This document shows positions 23,501 to 33,530 of a stretch of 64,000 bases of DNA, piece by piece. The notes beneath the pieces were generated by a model, which was given only the letters and a program-made list of their open reading frames with translations, was not told where the DNA came from and did not search any database. The first letter of the stretch is position 1. Each line of letters starts with the position of its first letter. The stretch is from Triangularia verruculosa (taxonomy: Eukaryota > Ascomycota > Sordariomycetes > Sordariales > Podosporaceae). A program made the position numbers and the translations under genes. The stretch is taken from the NCBI GenBank assembly GCA_033296885.1, contig MU863916.1, forward strand, positions 1 through 64,000. Reading direction: 5' to 3'.

Positions 23501-23910
23501 TCCGGTCTCGGTGAAAGCGCCTCTTGGTCTGGCTCTTCTGGTGGGTGACCATTGTTGTTCGTACTTGGAGGAGAGTGTGTCTCGCTAATGTTGGTAGGAT
23601 CAGAGCTCGGCTTGACTATCTGCTCAGTCTCATCGGGGTTCATGTGGCTGTCGGTTTTTTCCAGACAATTGTCCTCTTTCTGGCCTTCTGGCCATGGCGG
23701 AACGGCATCCGAGTCGTCGTTCTGAAAAGAATATCTCGCGGTTGTGGTGAGGAGGGCATCTCGGCCGAGCAACTGCTGTGACGGCAACAGTCTCGATGTC
23801 TGGGATATTGGCGGCGGCGGCAATAACGGGTGTATAATGGGTATCTTGGACCGACGTTGACAGGCGCGAGCCAGACATGATCGGCCGACCAAGCCGGCTC
23901 GCAGTATCAT
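20581..23910 (-). CDS. Pentatricopeptide-repeat (PPR) mitochondrial protein
   Basis: An uninterrupted 1109-codon frame starting at ATG 23910. The N-terminus (MILRAGLVGRSCLARACQRR) is Arg-rich without acidic residues, like a mitochondrial presequence. Helical-repeat segments resembling PPR units are seen near residues 455-510 (NKYTYSVMVRGMRATGDYQG.., then PEQFIFSNLLNVAKR) and near 900-990 (TIYTFNVLLSGVIRA.., EPNYHTWSILVRNW..). A long acidic and Pro/Gln-rich linker lies between about residues 750 and 880, and the C-terminus is a charged coiled coil. PPR proteins bind organellar RNA and act in its processing, stability or translation. The size resembles fungal Pet309/CYA-5-type regulators, but I cannot assign orthology. 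It is divergent from the Cwf18 gene 482 bp away. Confidence 0.75.
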   Translation of the reverse strand: MILRAGLVGRSCLARACQRRSKIPIIHPLLPPPPISQTSRLLPSQQLLGRDALLTTTARYSFQNDDSDAVPPWPEGQKEDNCLEKTDSHMNPDETEQIVKPSSDPTNISETHSPPSTNNNGHPPEEPDQEALSPRPEEINSNHANTNDSYMTAEEPIESVADAVERLIYAVDPDNLVPQVEPYLHAARGGKLAWGEGQRGSWLESWEQRFRPLYRALNSGRAFSRALAEVSDFPQWGESDMLFSAEEIQMQEFQERYCGYGNVDEYLTKWMDSMLYLLRYDTALAHRFLRATYEGTLTPRWAVNDTVEFLARWCAMSPERSKIKHELAEVIRHILQSRMLYTLEFTQHTLFLITRDMEAEALWGLYWGLVQYGHPLHPYTWYTIARRLSRDPRYKSHALDMLEEAITSGELHGDAPLTMMLSTCILDFQDVPDGHLEQMGQLRGDLTTRLLNLITPNKYTYSVMVRGMRATGDYQGAWTIYQIMLDQGIEPEQFIFSNLLNVAKRTNTIEPVLQTLEELVPEALKSRYIWNDIIDCVLVISRQHDLQLKDEAQRNAHAVLTFRALLLVYARFYRYKDLQALIPVRLGPPYQTAEEVFATATTEMDVSFLRKIDRILERLPERVEQPAVPGSDAISIMLRGYARAVWKAGEVVNFYKLFRAKLMQGQYTVCQICREQDSRVHDAILGSLLKIPKWNNVAWSSAQDSRRSVESRDALQAGFGILEDMIEGAMCAEKVLKEEAEEELLAKREADELPADQQSVRTLRSVLPDQEHAPPVEAEPSLIEQEDHPPFEEHISIGEEHLPAEEEYLPPLEDDPPPIDGELLPAEGEAPIQEPLPTTIQQQQQPPEPPSSPPPPQQHPPLNPTLLTPLHPPPRPGSGWPSLKAQQAQWAAFHHSETYLYSMSPAPTIYTFNVLLSGVIRASRSLTSAKACIKQAQDWLRYLADHNLEPNYHTWSILVRNWSRQQRPGAVAWAMKKMEEAGFKANEKMMEELELLRDKEQAWRELERLMDEELRGGRGGERGDEREEGWERLGRIVREQEERRRQLEMELEVEGEFYPSEIFDGGDNVRGGKKEEEEGGDWDNFVRRVEEDRRVEEGERKKGGKKATF

Positions 23911-24392
23911 CCCCGGATGCGACTAGACGATTGTGGTGCCTCTGCAACGGCGCGGGATGCAGCCGCGCGCCATGAGAATCGGACGGTTGGTCGTGAGATG
24001 CGGTCGTCATGCGTCAAAGTCGTAGTCGTGGGTGGGCATATTGTTTTGGACTGGCAAGATCCAAGCGGTGCCGCCGTCCGAAATGTTGGATATCGAAATT
24101 CGCGATATGAGAAGTCGGCTCCCAAAAAAAATCGGCTTTGCGAGGGGCAGCCAAAGCTTCCGGCCGGCAACGGGCAGCCCACCCAACTTTCTCGGCAGAC
24201 ACCCCTGTCAGAAGTCTTCCAGGTTCCCTGTCCGCGCCTGTCAGGGACCCACACTCAACATCATCCTCCACTGGAAATTGTTCACAGGCGCGACTGAACT
24301 GTGGACTGAACCAATATTCGCGATCACCACCATCAACCATTCTTTTCCGACCACAACCAACCCCCAAGATATTCCCCCAAATCGCAACCAAA
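23911..24392. promoter_or_regulatory. Divergent promoter, PPR gene / Cwf18 gene
   Basis: A 482-bp intergenic stretch between two start codons, so it must hold both core promoters. The segment just before the Cwf18 start is C/A-rich (ACCACAACCAACCCCCAAG), typical of a fungal leader. No other element was recognised. Confidence 0.5.
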
Positions 24393-25088
24393 ATGTCCTC
24401 CCACACCACCCTCTCAGCCGCCACAGACGACCGCAAAGCCCGCCTCGCCAAACTCAAATCCCTAAAGCGCAAACAACCCGAACCCTCCCCATCCGAAGAC
24501 GACCAAGAAGAACACCATCAACAAGCCCCATCCCCCACAAGATCCCAATCCCCCCCGACAAAAGAAGTCTCCCACCTCCACCTCTCCGGCCGCAACTACG
24601 ATCCCGAAACCAGAGGCCCCAAGCTCGGCTTCGAAGCACCCCCCACCCTCTCCCTCGACGCCCCGACCCTCGAGGAAAAAGCGGCCGACCTCGAAGACGA
24701 AGTCAACCGCCAGGCCGCCCTCGACGCGGCCCGGTCGGCAGAAAAGGGCATCGATCTCTTCAAGCTGCAGCCAAAGAAGCCAAACTGGGATTTGAAGAGA
24801 GAGTTGAACGCCAAGATGGAGGTGCTGAATGTGAGGACGGATAACGCCATCGCGAGGATGGTTAGGGAGAGGTTGGCGGAGAAGAAGAAGCTGTCGGAGC
24901 AGGGTGCGAAGGGTAGCGCGGAGAGTGAGGATAAGGAGGCGGATGGGATGCTGGATGGCGCGGCGATTGTGGAGGGAATCAAACTGAGAGAAAGGGAAGA
25001 GGAGGAAGAGGCGAGGAGAGAGAAAGAGGCGGAGGATGAGGAATTGGGGATTGCGGATGCGCAGGTCGGTTTTGGTCCGACAGCTTAA
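24393..25088 (+). CDS. cwf18: Spliceosome factor Cwf18 (CCDC12 family)
   Basis: A single exon of 231 residues. The frame is open upstream to 24138, but the ATG at 24393 (AACCAAAATGTCC context) starts the conserved part MSSHTTLSAATDDRKARLAK. Family marks are the N-terminal basic helix RKARLAKLKSLKRKQ, the central block LSGRNYDPETRGPKLGFE (about residues 65-85), and the coiled-coil block around KGIDLFKLQPKKPNWDLKRE, RTDNAIARMVRERL. Cwf18/CCDC12 is a component of activated spliceosomes and associates with the NineTeen/Prp19 complex. The C-terminus is a Glu/Arg coiled coil. It converges with the zinc-knuckle gene, 94 bp between stops, so the 3' UTRs may overlap. Confidence 0.88.
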   Translation: MSSHTTLSAATDDRKARLAKLKSLKRKQPEPSPSEDDQEEHHQQAPSPTRSQSPPTKEVSHLHLSGRNYDPETRGPKLGFEAPPTLSLDAPTLEEKAADLEDEVNRQAALDAARSAEKGIDLFKLQPKKPNWDLKRELNAKMEVLNVRTDNAIARMVRERLAEKKKLSEQGAKGSAESEDKEADGMLDGAAIVEGIKLREREEEEEARREKEAEDEELGIADAQVGFGPTA

Positions 25089-25182
25089 TGTGAGGTGGCA
25101 GGAGAGGACGAAATGTTGCTTGATGGTTTACAAAGAAAAAGGAGGCATATGATACCCAGATTTGATTCACAATTATTACAAT

Positions 25183-26195
25183 CTATCTACCCATGTTCAT
25201 CGACTGTGTCAGCGCTAACCTTTTGCTGAAGGGGCTTAGACTTCGCTCGCGCGGGGGTGGAGGTGGCTGCCGTTGCTGTTGAGGCGGCGGCGCATGTCTC
25301 TCTCTGGGATGATAATCATCCCTGTCTCTGTACTGGTTCCTCGGCCCATCGCCGCGACCTCTACCGTCTCGCTTTGGCGGGGAGCGCGCTGGTGATCTCG
25401 ACCTGGATCTTGAGTATCCACGGCGTCTATGCGATCCATGCTCATCATCTCTTTCGTGCGGCGCATGTCGCGGAGCACGCTCAAGCACTTGCTCGTCATC
25501 AAAGTCGTGATGACGACGAGAGCGAGGCCTCTCGGGTGAGGGAGAACGTCGACGGGGCGGATAGTCTCTTTCCGGGCTGGCTGATAGTTCCCTGGAGAAG
25601 CGTTCTTCCGGGCTGAGAGATCTTGGACGAGCCGAAGGCCCAGGGGGAGACAGATCCCGATCACGGCTGACCCGTTCCCTTCTTGGCTTGCTGGGACTAC
25701 GCCTCGGAGCTGGGGAGGGAGATCTGGTTGAGATGCTGGATACTGAGTCGTAGGATGGCGACCTGCGTCTTCGTGGGGGCGGTGAACCCTTCACGGGAGG
25801 TTCATCTTCCTCGTCCCTTTCGAGCTCTCGCTTACGGGCACGCTCGGCCTCCTTTTCGGCGAGAATCTGATCAGCTATGCCCTTTCTGCGAACCTGTTAG
25901 CATGAAAGGTAAGAAAGGCTGACAGTGGGGAGCTTACTTTTTCTCGATGTCATCGGGGACTGCATTGGTGAGCTTGGGTTGGAGCTTAGGGTTGAACAGC
26001 TGCTGAGTCCGAGATGGCCGGGGAATGTACGGCCTCTCCTGAGCTGAAGCTTTACACTCGTATGAGTAGTGCCGTGCTGTGAGTGTCAGATGGGAATAGA
26101 TTGTTCGGTGACTGGAAATACGTATCTCGTTTAAGACATTTTTGGCACTGGACGTTTGATGGTGTCGATTTTGACGGGCCGCCTCTGCGCCACAT
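25183..26195 (-). CDS. ZCCHC10-like zinc-knuckle protein with SR-rich tail; AT..AC intron
   Basis: Proposed exons in order of transcription: 26195-26126, 26073-25938 and 25885-25183, giving 302 residues. With this model residues C17, C20, H25 and C30 form a perfect C-x2-C-x4-H-x4-C knuckle (CQKCLKRGHYSYEC), followed by the family-typical RPYIPRPSRTQQL. The remainder is a basic region (EKEAERARKREL) and a long Ser/Arg/Pro-rich tail (about residues 100-300), as in splicing-associated proteins. Intron 2 (25937-25886) is GT..AG. Intron 1 (26125-26074, 52 nt) begins ATACGT and ends GCAC, with CTGAC nearby as branch-point candidate. The alternative GT at 26120 joined to the local AG gives a frame that ends in TAA. 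The family role is unknown in detail; a nuclear RNA-linked role is inferred. Confidence 0.78.
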
Positions 26196-27640
26196 GTTGA
26201 CATCCGATTTGGATGTGTTGAAATAAATCAAGGGTTGAGCCAGAAGGTGGGAGCGCAGGATGTTTGCCTGTCGAGTGAGGCTAAGTTTGTGTTATGAGTG
26301 GACAACTGAGTTGCAAGCTGAACAGCCGACTCGATGAGATTAAGCCAAAGAAGATGGCGGCGATAATGCAGTAAGAGAGAGCTTGATGAAGTTCAGGTCT
26401 CGACCCGAGTTTTAACCGGCTTTTAATGCGGGCGAATTGGAAGACTAAAAAAAAACTCTATCGGTGATGACGCTCGTGAGAGGCCGAGAGGCTCAAAATG
26501 TTACCACTGTGATGGATGACGGGAACGCGCTGTCGCGAGACATGTGGGAAACACCTAGTGGTAAGAATGCGGAGGTGGATCCTGCCAGCTGCCACTTTCA
26601 GAACATACTTAGGGTTAGGGTAAACACTGTCTTTCCCCGAGCGCTTCCATCCATACTCTGCACACCCTCACTTTCCCAGGATACAGAGTGGGAGGGTAGA
26701 TCAGCAAGACGGAACGGACCAGAGTAGCATCGGCAGCAAGAATCGTGCCAGCTGCAACTTGGGGGCCATGATGCTGGACTTGGAGGCTGAGGTTTAGCGA
26801 TTGGCCGACTTGGAGGGGTTTCAGCGGCCTGAGCCTCCTCCAGCCCAACGTCTTCGGCTTCGACGCCCACTTGGGACCTGGTTGCACTCGGGGGCTCGCA
26901 TTACCAATCATTGGGCGTGACCGGCGCAACCGCGCAAGAGGGAAGTCAGCGTTCAATTGTTTGCATGATGTGTTTGAACTTTGTAACCCTGGACTGCTAA
27001 GAAGCGGAGGGGCTGTAAAATAAAACCGGGGCGCCCAGTGCCGGCCCGCTCGCCTGACAAACCACCGCCGCTGGGTCCAGAGAGGGAGAAGGTGCACCTG
27101 CAACCCTGGAAGCCTCCTCACCGGATTTCCTCGTGCAACCACATCGACCTGGAGGACCTGGAAATATTCCCACCACCGCCCCTCACCCGGCCGAGCCATC
27201 TGCCCTTCTTCGACTGCCCAGTTGTGGCTTTTCCGTGTCCAGAACCGCAGATACGCAACACAGACGTCTGGAACGCCGACAGTCCGACGCCGGCGAGCAC
27301 CAGTTTTGCGATAAGGGAGCCAGAGTGCACAAAAGCTCAACCATCGCATCCCGCCCCCCCTGTGTAGTCGTCGCCCTCATCCAGCAGACAGACCAGAGAG
27401 ACCAACGATGATTAATACCGACGCACTTCCTTCGCTCTGGACAGCCCTGCTCCGTTTCGTTTCCTGATTTTGACTTTCTCCCTCAATCCGTGCCGTCGAG
27501 TCAATCGGCCTCTGGGTTGCTGACCCCCGCCTGATATACGTCTTGGACCGACACATTCGACATCGTCTTCTTCCTCGGAAACTCCGACATACAGGCCCAC
27601 CCGAATATCTATTTGCGCTCGTTAACACCCAGGTCGCAAA
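26196..27640. promoter_or_regulatory. Divergent promoter region with two telomere-type repeats
   Basis: This separates the zinc-knuckle gene (minus) from the R3H-SUZ gene (plus). It contains TTAGGGTTAGGG at 26609-26620. The 244-codon minus-strand frame at 26615-27349 has no domain, is rich in Trp and Arg, and overlaps plus-strand frames, so I treat it as chance. An upstream ATG at 26203, out of frame with the ATG at 26195, could form a short overlapping uORF for the zinc-knuckle gene. Confidence 0.5.
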
Positions 27641-30406
27641 ATGGCGGCTATTCCCTCCACTATGATGACCGATAATCAACGACTTTCGTTTGCAAGAGTA
27701 TGCACCAAACCTTGTCCACTTCCACGCGGAAGCCTCCGAACATGCTTGCTAATCATGGTTTGCTCCCAGGTTGCCGCCGCATCAGCGTCCAAGGACATTT
27801 CTACCACTACCACTACCACCATTGTGGAGTCACCGGGGCCAGCGCCCCCCAAAGAGAAACGGGAGAGCACCAAGACAGCCGCTGTTTCTGCTCCGCTTGT
27901 TGTCACGACCAACCCCGCGCACGAGATGTCGACCCCAGAGCCGAATATCCCACCAGCTGCGCAAAAAATGGCCAGCACCAACCAGTCGATCGACGCCAAG
28001 GTTGTTGAGGGGTTGAAGGACTTGAAGCTCGAAGCCACGTCGTCTGGTCCCGTTGTAGCTAACGGGTCCCTACCCGGCGCTGTGGAGAGGTCGAACAGGA
28101 TCGGCACCAGTCAAACGCCATCCGACGACACTTCTCAACGAGCAGACTCGAACTCGGAGCTCGGAACAAAGCCGCCCAGTCTGGATGGCAAGAGCATCAC
28201 GTCAGGGACGACATTCGCCCTGGACGAGAAGGAGTCGTTGCGCCCTGATGACAGCGCTAGCGTGAAGGCTGCGGCCGAGGATGACGATGCCTTCTCCATC
28301 CGTGGCTCGTACAAAGCCAGCTCACGCATGGGCTCTGATGTGGCCGCTCGCATTCACCGCATCCAGATCGGCGACATGCCATCCCGGGCAGCTACTACGA
28401 ACCAGGGACTGGTTGGTAACAAGAACCAGGGAATCATCACACCCCAGAGTGGTGTCTCGGACAAACAGCTTACCTCGGATGCAAAGCTGCCTCTGGTTAG
28501 CGGAGCTGTCGCTCCTGATGGAATGGCAAACGGCTTCTTGAGTCAACACCCAGATGAGAAGTTGTTGGAAGCTATGCAGTCCCACAAGGACCGCATCTTT
28601 CTCTTGCGACTAGAACAGCAAGTGATTGAGTTTGTGCAGGATTCAAAGTACGCTCTCTTTCTCTTCCGATAATTTTCGGCATCGCTGACCTTACCTCCTG
28701 CAGAGAGCCCTTCATGGATCTACCCCCAAGCAACTCATTTTGTAGAATGTTGATGCATAAGCTTGCAGATTATTATCATATGACACACTCTTTCGAGTCC
28801 CAAGCTGGGGCGGTGCGTATCTTCAGAACGCCATTCTGTCGGATTCCTCCGTCTCTGTCGAGCATTGCAGCGAGCACTCCTAGTAGCAGCTCTCCGGCCC
28901 CCGTCGTAATGCCAAGAAAGATTATGCGTCGCGGTGAAGACGGAGAGTTTGGTACTTCGAGTGCAGCTCCGTCGAAGCCGACCTCGGAAGCTGGCAGCGA
29001 TGGCAAGGACAAGTCGGCCCCTTCCAGAGAGAAGTAAGTCTGAATACCATAGGTTCATGTGATTATGTAGTCTGACCATCAACCTCACAGAATGACGAGG
29101 GAGGAGCGAGAAGAGGCATACAACTTAGCCCGTCAACGCATTTTCGGGAGCAGTGAGAATAAGGAGAATCAGAACCAAGGTGCGTTTTTGCTTCAACATA
29201 CTCCCACGGCCGCTTGCTAACAGAAACAAAGACGGCGAGGATAGTAATGGTGTCTCTCGTGCCAGCTCTGTCTCCGCCAAGGATAGAGTCAATGGTGGGA
29301 AGAGAAAGGTCAACAAGCAACGACGCGATGACAACGAGGGCTTTGAGTCTCGGTCGCAGTTTGTTGCTTGGTGCGGACCCCAACAACCGACCTGGGCATC
29401 TACGGGGCCTCAATACTATCAGGTCACGACGCCTGGATACAACGGACAGTATCAACAACAACAGCCGCCACAACCTGTCTACCAGACTACCATGCAGCCT
29501 ATGTATGGCCCTGGGCAACCATATCCTCCCCAGATGGTGCCTGCCAATGGATATCCCCCTCACTACAATGCTGTCCCTCAGACTGTACGTCCTCCATATC
29601 CTCGCCTTGCTTCTCACATACTAACTGCCGCTCAGTATCAGGCCCCGCCTGTACCCCAACCGAGAGCTCCGCTGCAGCCCCAGCCGAACTACCAGTCTCC
29701 TAATGGGCCCCCAATGGCTGGGCCGATGTACAACACTCCTGTACCGGCCATTCAACAACCCGCATGGCCACAGCAACCTCCACCCCAAGCGCAGCCCCAG
29801 CCCCAACCTCAGCCGCCCCCGGCTTTTACTCAAGGTGCTTACCCGCCACCGCGGGGAAGCCCCATTCCCGGCCATGCTGGGATCCCCTATGCTTTTGGGC
29901 AACTGCCCGTCAATGTGAACCCAAATGATCCCAAAAGTCAACATCCGATTCCTGGGAGTTACAGCCGCCAGCCCTTCAACCCCAAGACGCAGTCCTTTGT
30001 GCCCGGCGGTGGTATTCCGATGCAACAGCAAACTCCACCACCGGCTGGTCCCTACGGAGGGGCCAGCTCTCATCATGGGAGTCCGCATCCTCAATTCAAC
30101 TCGCCTCATTTGAGTTATGCCGGGTACCAGCAGCCAATCCCTCAGCCGATGCCACAGCCTGGATATGGGCCGGTGCCTGGTGCCTACAGTATGACAAGAC
30201 AAAGCTCCAACGCCTCCATGACGCAGTACCACAATGTGCCGCAGCCCCTCCATGGCGTGCCGACACATGGGCCACAGCATATGGGCGGGCCGCCGCACAT
30301 GGCACCCAAGTCCAACGGACCCCCAGGGCCACCGGGACAGCAGACGTATAGTCACCTACCCAACTACGGCAACCCAGCCACATTGCCGCAGAAACCATCC
30401 ACTTAA
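27641..30406 (+). CDS. R3H-SUZ domain RNA-binding protein, six exons
   Basis: Exons 27641-27697, 27770-28647, 28704-29033, 29091-29179, 29232-29584 and 29636-30406 give about 825 residues. Introns are 51-72 nt with GTATGC, GTACGC, GTAAGT, GTGCGT and GTACGT donors; the last (51 nt) stays open in frame but has ACTAAC and CAG signals. An R3H domain spans about residues 295-355 (EFVQDSKEPFMDLPP.., MLMHKLADYYHMTH). A SUZ motif follows across exons 3-4 (KIMRRGEDGEFG and EEREEAYNLARQRIFG). The N-terminus is Ser/Thr-rich and the C-terminal half is Pro/Gln/Gly/Tyr-rich low complexity, probably disordered. R3H-SUZ proteins bind single-stranded RNA; a cytoplasmic mRNA-regulation or granule role is inferred. 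Confidence 0.85.
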
Positions 30407-32314
30407 TGATGAGAATCCGTAATCAAGCAAGCGTGTGTGTGTGTGTGTCGATACAAAGAAGGAAGGTTCGAAATGGATAACGTTAGGTACATGAAGGCGC
30501 AAAAATCCGGGTTTTCGTTGGCTTGGGGTGGTTTGGCGGGGAGGGGCATAAACTGCATCAAGGCGTTTTAGGCGTATGGATAAGGGGGGGAGGGGGGGGG
30601 AGGGTGGTGCTGTTTTTTTCTTTTCTTTTTCTTTCAAGGTGTTGTTGACTTTGAATGAATAAAAATTGGACGGATGTGTTTTATTAAAAATTGGTTGGCG
30701 GGGATTTTTCTATCATCATCATGATCATCATCCCCACTCTCTTTGACGAACTTGTAAAGCGGGAGGGGAGGCCCGGGGGAGGGGCCTCGGGCTCGGGGGA
30801 ACGGGGGAACGGGGAGGAGGGGAGGAGGGGAGGAGGGGAGGAGGGGGGGAGAGTAAAAGAATCTATTACAGCAAACAGCGAGCAAGCCTCTTCTCAACAA
30901 GGAACTAATGCGATGTAATCCGGTTTGGGGTGTGTTGCTCCGTTAAAGGGAGATTCAACCAAAGGGGTTTTATAGATGTGGAGATTAGATGAATACAGGA
31001 TGTGTAACTGTTGATTTTGGGTGCTTGTGGGGGGTTGGTCTATGAGGTTGTGTTTCTAAGATGACGCTCCCGGTGAGGTGGGTAGAGTTTGATTGTTGTT
31101 GTTCGTTAAAATGAAAATGGGCATAGATCTTGGATGTAACGCCGTCTTTCTTTTTTGACTCGTTGTTGCCGTCTTTCTTATTGAATAAAGGTCTATCCTA
31201 TGTCTATGGGGTTCGAAGGAAGGACATACCAACTGCCTTGAGTTGGAACCAATTTGGGTGAATTGGACAGCCTAGGTAATAAGCACCTAACTTGAATACT
31301 GGGACAAGACTCTTGTCAGATGTTCTTCCTATTTTTCAAGTTTTCCCAGCCTTTCCTTTTCCAGCTTGTAAAAAACGGACTCTTTACGCTATTTTGCTTT
31401 TTTACTGGGTACCTTAAGGTAGGTAGTCAAGCGCTTCTTCTGTTTTGGGATGTATGGTTTTGAACACGAAAATTTGAAATATTGGCTGTCTTTTTACCTT
31501 TTCACATTGGTCATCTATATCAGCTCGTTGTAATATAAAAGCAGAGTCCGGCTCCTTGAATAAAATTCTCCAACCACCATTTTCTTTCTGGATGATACCG
31601 AGTCTCTGGCTTGCCTGGTTATTGTACTGAACACTGTCGGCTCTCGATATCGTGGGCGCAAGTGGTGTTAGCAAAGGGAGATCCAATACTTTATCATCAG
31701 TCTAGGAACTTTTTTCGGCTGGAAGATGCTACCTTGTGGAAAGTACGAGTATGGAGCAAGAGAGCGTGTGTGGTAGGAAAAACGTACGATAAGCAAAACG
31801 GTGAGCCATGTAACAGGCTTAGAAGTGGTGGGAAGAAAGGGTATTATTCACTGGTTGGCTGTGAATGCTGTAGCAAGCTTTGCGCTATACATAAGTTGAG
31901 CTCTAATTTTGGTAAAGGGAGCCGTTAGAAAAGCTCTTCAACAGATGAGCACCCCTACATTGTTTTCGACACTAGCAGAGAAACGACTAGCTCTTGTGTC
32001 TCTGCTGGTAATGGTGTCGCGGAATATTGGTATGGTCGCCATGCCCCTTTCCCAAGACACGTATAACCCAAAGCCCACGAGCCCAGCCATTATGATTTTT
32101 TACAATGTTTTTATTTCCCCTTTCCTATAAAAAGAACGCCATGACTTTCTTTCCCTTGTAGACACCGTATAATATCCCACGCAAGAACCTGCTTTTTTGA
32201 GAACCAAGAAAAAAAACATCGTTCTTTTCTGAAAAGCAGACAAAGAGAGGATATCATATGCACAAGAACCGACAAGACCATCATATCTATTTTTCAAGAT
32301 TCTTTTTTCTTCCT
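30407..32314. other. Convergent intergenic region, no clear gene
   Basis: This lies between the 3' ends of the R3H-SUZ and eIF3f genes. A purine-rich repeat sits at about 30806-30849. A 90-codon minus-strand frame (31414-31686) has a more protein-like composition than its neighbours but no domain and no supporting context. The rest is AT-leaning 3'-flank DNA with T-runs. Confidence 0.45.
30806..30849 (+). repeat. GGGGAGGA-type purine repeat
   Basis: Four or more units of GGGGAGGA follow a GGGGGAAC doublet, giving an uninterrupted G-rich purine tract on the plus strand about 400 bp after the R3H-SUZ stop codon. Spaced G4 runs of this kind could fold into a G-quadruplex; that is inference. Confidence 0.75.
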
Positions 32315-33530
32315 CTACTCGCCATTCTCCCGGGGCTCCCTTGGTTCCCTTTGTTGAGTTCCACCCCGGCCGCCACCACGACCACCACGCTTGCCTCCCC
32401 TTCCACGGCCGCCACCGCCCTCGCGGCCCTCCTTCTTCTCGCCTTCCTCGCCCTCCTTCTTCTCACCAGCCTCACCGCCAAAGCCGACGATGGTGGCTGT
32501 GGCAAGACGCTGAGCCAAGTCGATCTGGGTGCGGATGGTGTTGGCCAGGTAGCTGACCATGAGGACGTCCTGAATGTGGTTGTTGAAGTCGTTCTCAATC
32601 TGGAGGTTGGACACCTTGGGCGCAAGGGACAGAGCATTCATGAGATATTGCCCAAGAGCGTGGGAGCCGTCACGCTCCTCGTCAAGAACTTCACCAACGA
32701 AGCCAGACACACGCTCCAGCAGGTCAGACACAACCTCAAGAGACTGGGCGAGGTTCTCAATGTCGGAAAGGACGGGGGCGGCACGGGCGTCGGTTTGGGC
32801 GGCGGAAGAGACAGTGCTCAGGGCTGAGCGATCTGAGTCGGCGATCAACAGCTTGTGGGGGACCTCAATGAAGAGGCAGGTATCGGCGGCGCGCTCAGAG
32901 ACGACAGTTACTGGGGCAGACACGTAGGTCTTTGTGGAGATGGCAGAGCCGGCATCGGTAGAGATGGTGAGGTGGACGGCGGGGTGGGGGAAGGTGCCGG
33001 TCTCAGGGGAGGCGAAGAAGTTCTGGATGAGGGCGGAGAAGGAGTTGAGCTCGTGGGAGGTGGTGTACCAGCCGAGAAGCTGCTCACGGGGGGCGGCCTT
33101 GAGCGTCAAGGCGAGCATGTTCTTTTGATACTCGACATCGACCTCGACCTGGTCGTCGGTCTCGACGTGGGGAATGGCGAATGTAGAGCGGACCTCGACC
33201 TCGCTTCCATCTTCGCTACGGGTACCGACGAGGGCGCCGATTACGCGGTTCGAGTTGGAGTCGCGGATATCACGGCGGACGGCATGATCGATGATGGAGA
33301 AGACAGACTGGAGGGGGCACGGTTAGTTCTCTGAGAGTGCGACAGCATAGCATGACACCAGCAGACATCAAGGTGCCATTGGGATATGGTGGTCAAGGAG
33401 CAGGTATGAGGGGCGGGCATACTTGGGGCTGGATGTTGACGGTAAGCGGGGCGCTACCGGCACCGAAGCCCAGGAGGGTGGGCGCAAGCGGCCTGGTGAG
33501 GTGGACAAAGTTCTCCTGGTCGACAGCCAT
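32315..33530 (-). CDS. eif3f: Eukaryotic translation initiation factor 3 subunit F (eIF3f)
   Basis: Exons 33530-33423 and 33307-32315, joined by a GTATGC..CCAG intron, give 366 residues. Exon 1 begins MAVDQENFVHLTRPLAPTLL; exon 2 continues SVFSIIDHAVRRD, the start of the MPN core. The MPN domain runs to about residue 170, with GALVGTR, DVEYQKNM and LGWYTTSHELNSFSALI. The last segment replaces the catalytic JAMM histidines, as expected for the non-catalytic MPN fold of eIF3f. The C-terminal MPN-associated helices (SLAPKVSNLQIENDF, QDVLMVSYLANTIRTQID) follow. Beyond about residue 320 there is an acidic/Lys run and an RGG-rich tail. The protein is part of the eIF3 octameric core at 40S subunits. 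It is divergent from UTP25, 552 bp apart. Confidence 0.92.

Noticed and set aside
26074..26120. Standard GT..AG intron in the zinc-knuckle gene
   Set aside because: It puts the downstream sequence into a frame that reaches TAA after a few codons and loses HYSYECK.
26615..27349. 244-codon minus-strand ORF between the zinc-knuckle and R3H genes
   Set aside because: Trp/Arg-rich, no domain, overlaps the promoter and leader of the R3H-SUZ gene, and has comparable frames on the other strand.
29621..30355. 244-codon ORF antisense to the R3H-SUZ gene
   Set aside because: A mirror frame of the Pro/Gln/Gly-rich coding exon.
31414..31686. 90-codon minus-strand ORF after the R3H-SUZ gene
   Set aside because: Composition is more protein-like than its neighbours, but no homology is recalled and no splice or context supports it.
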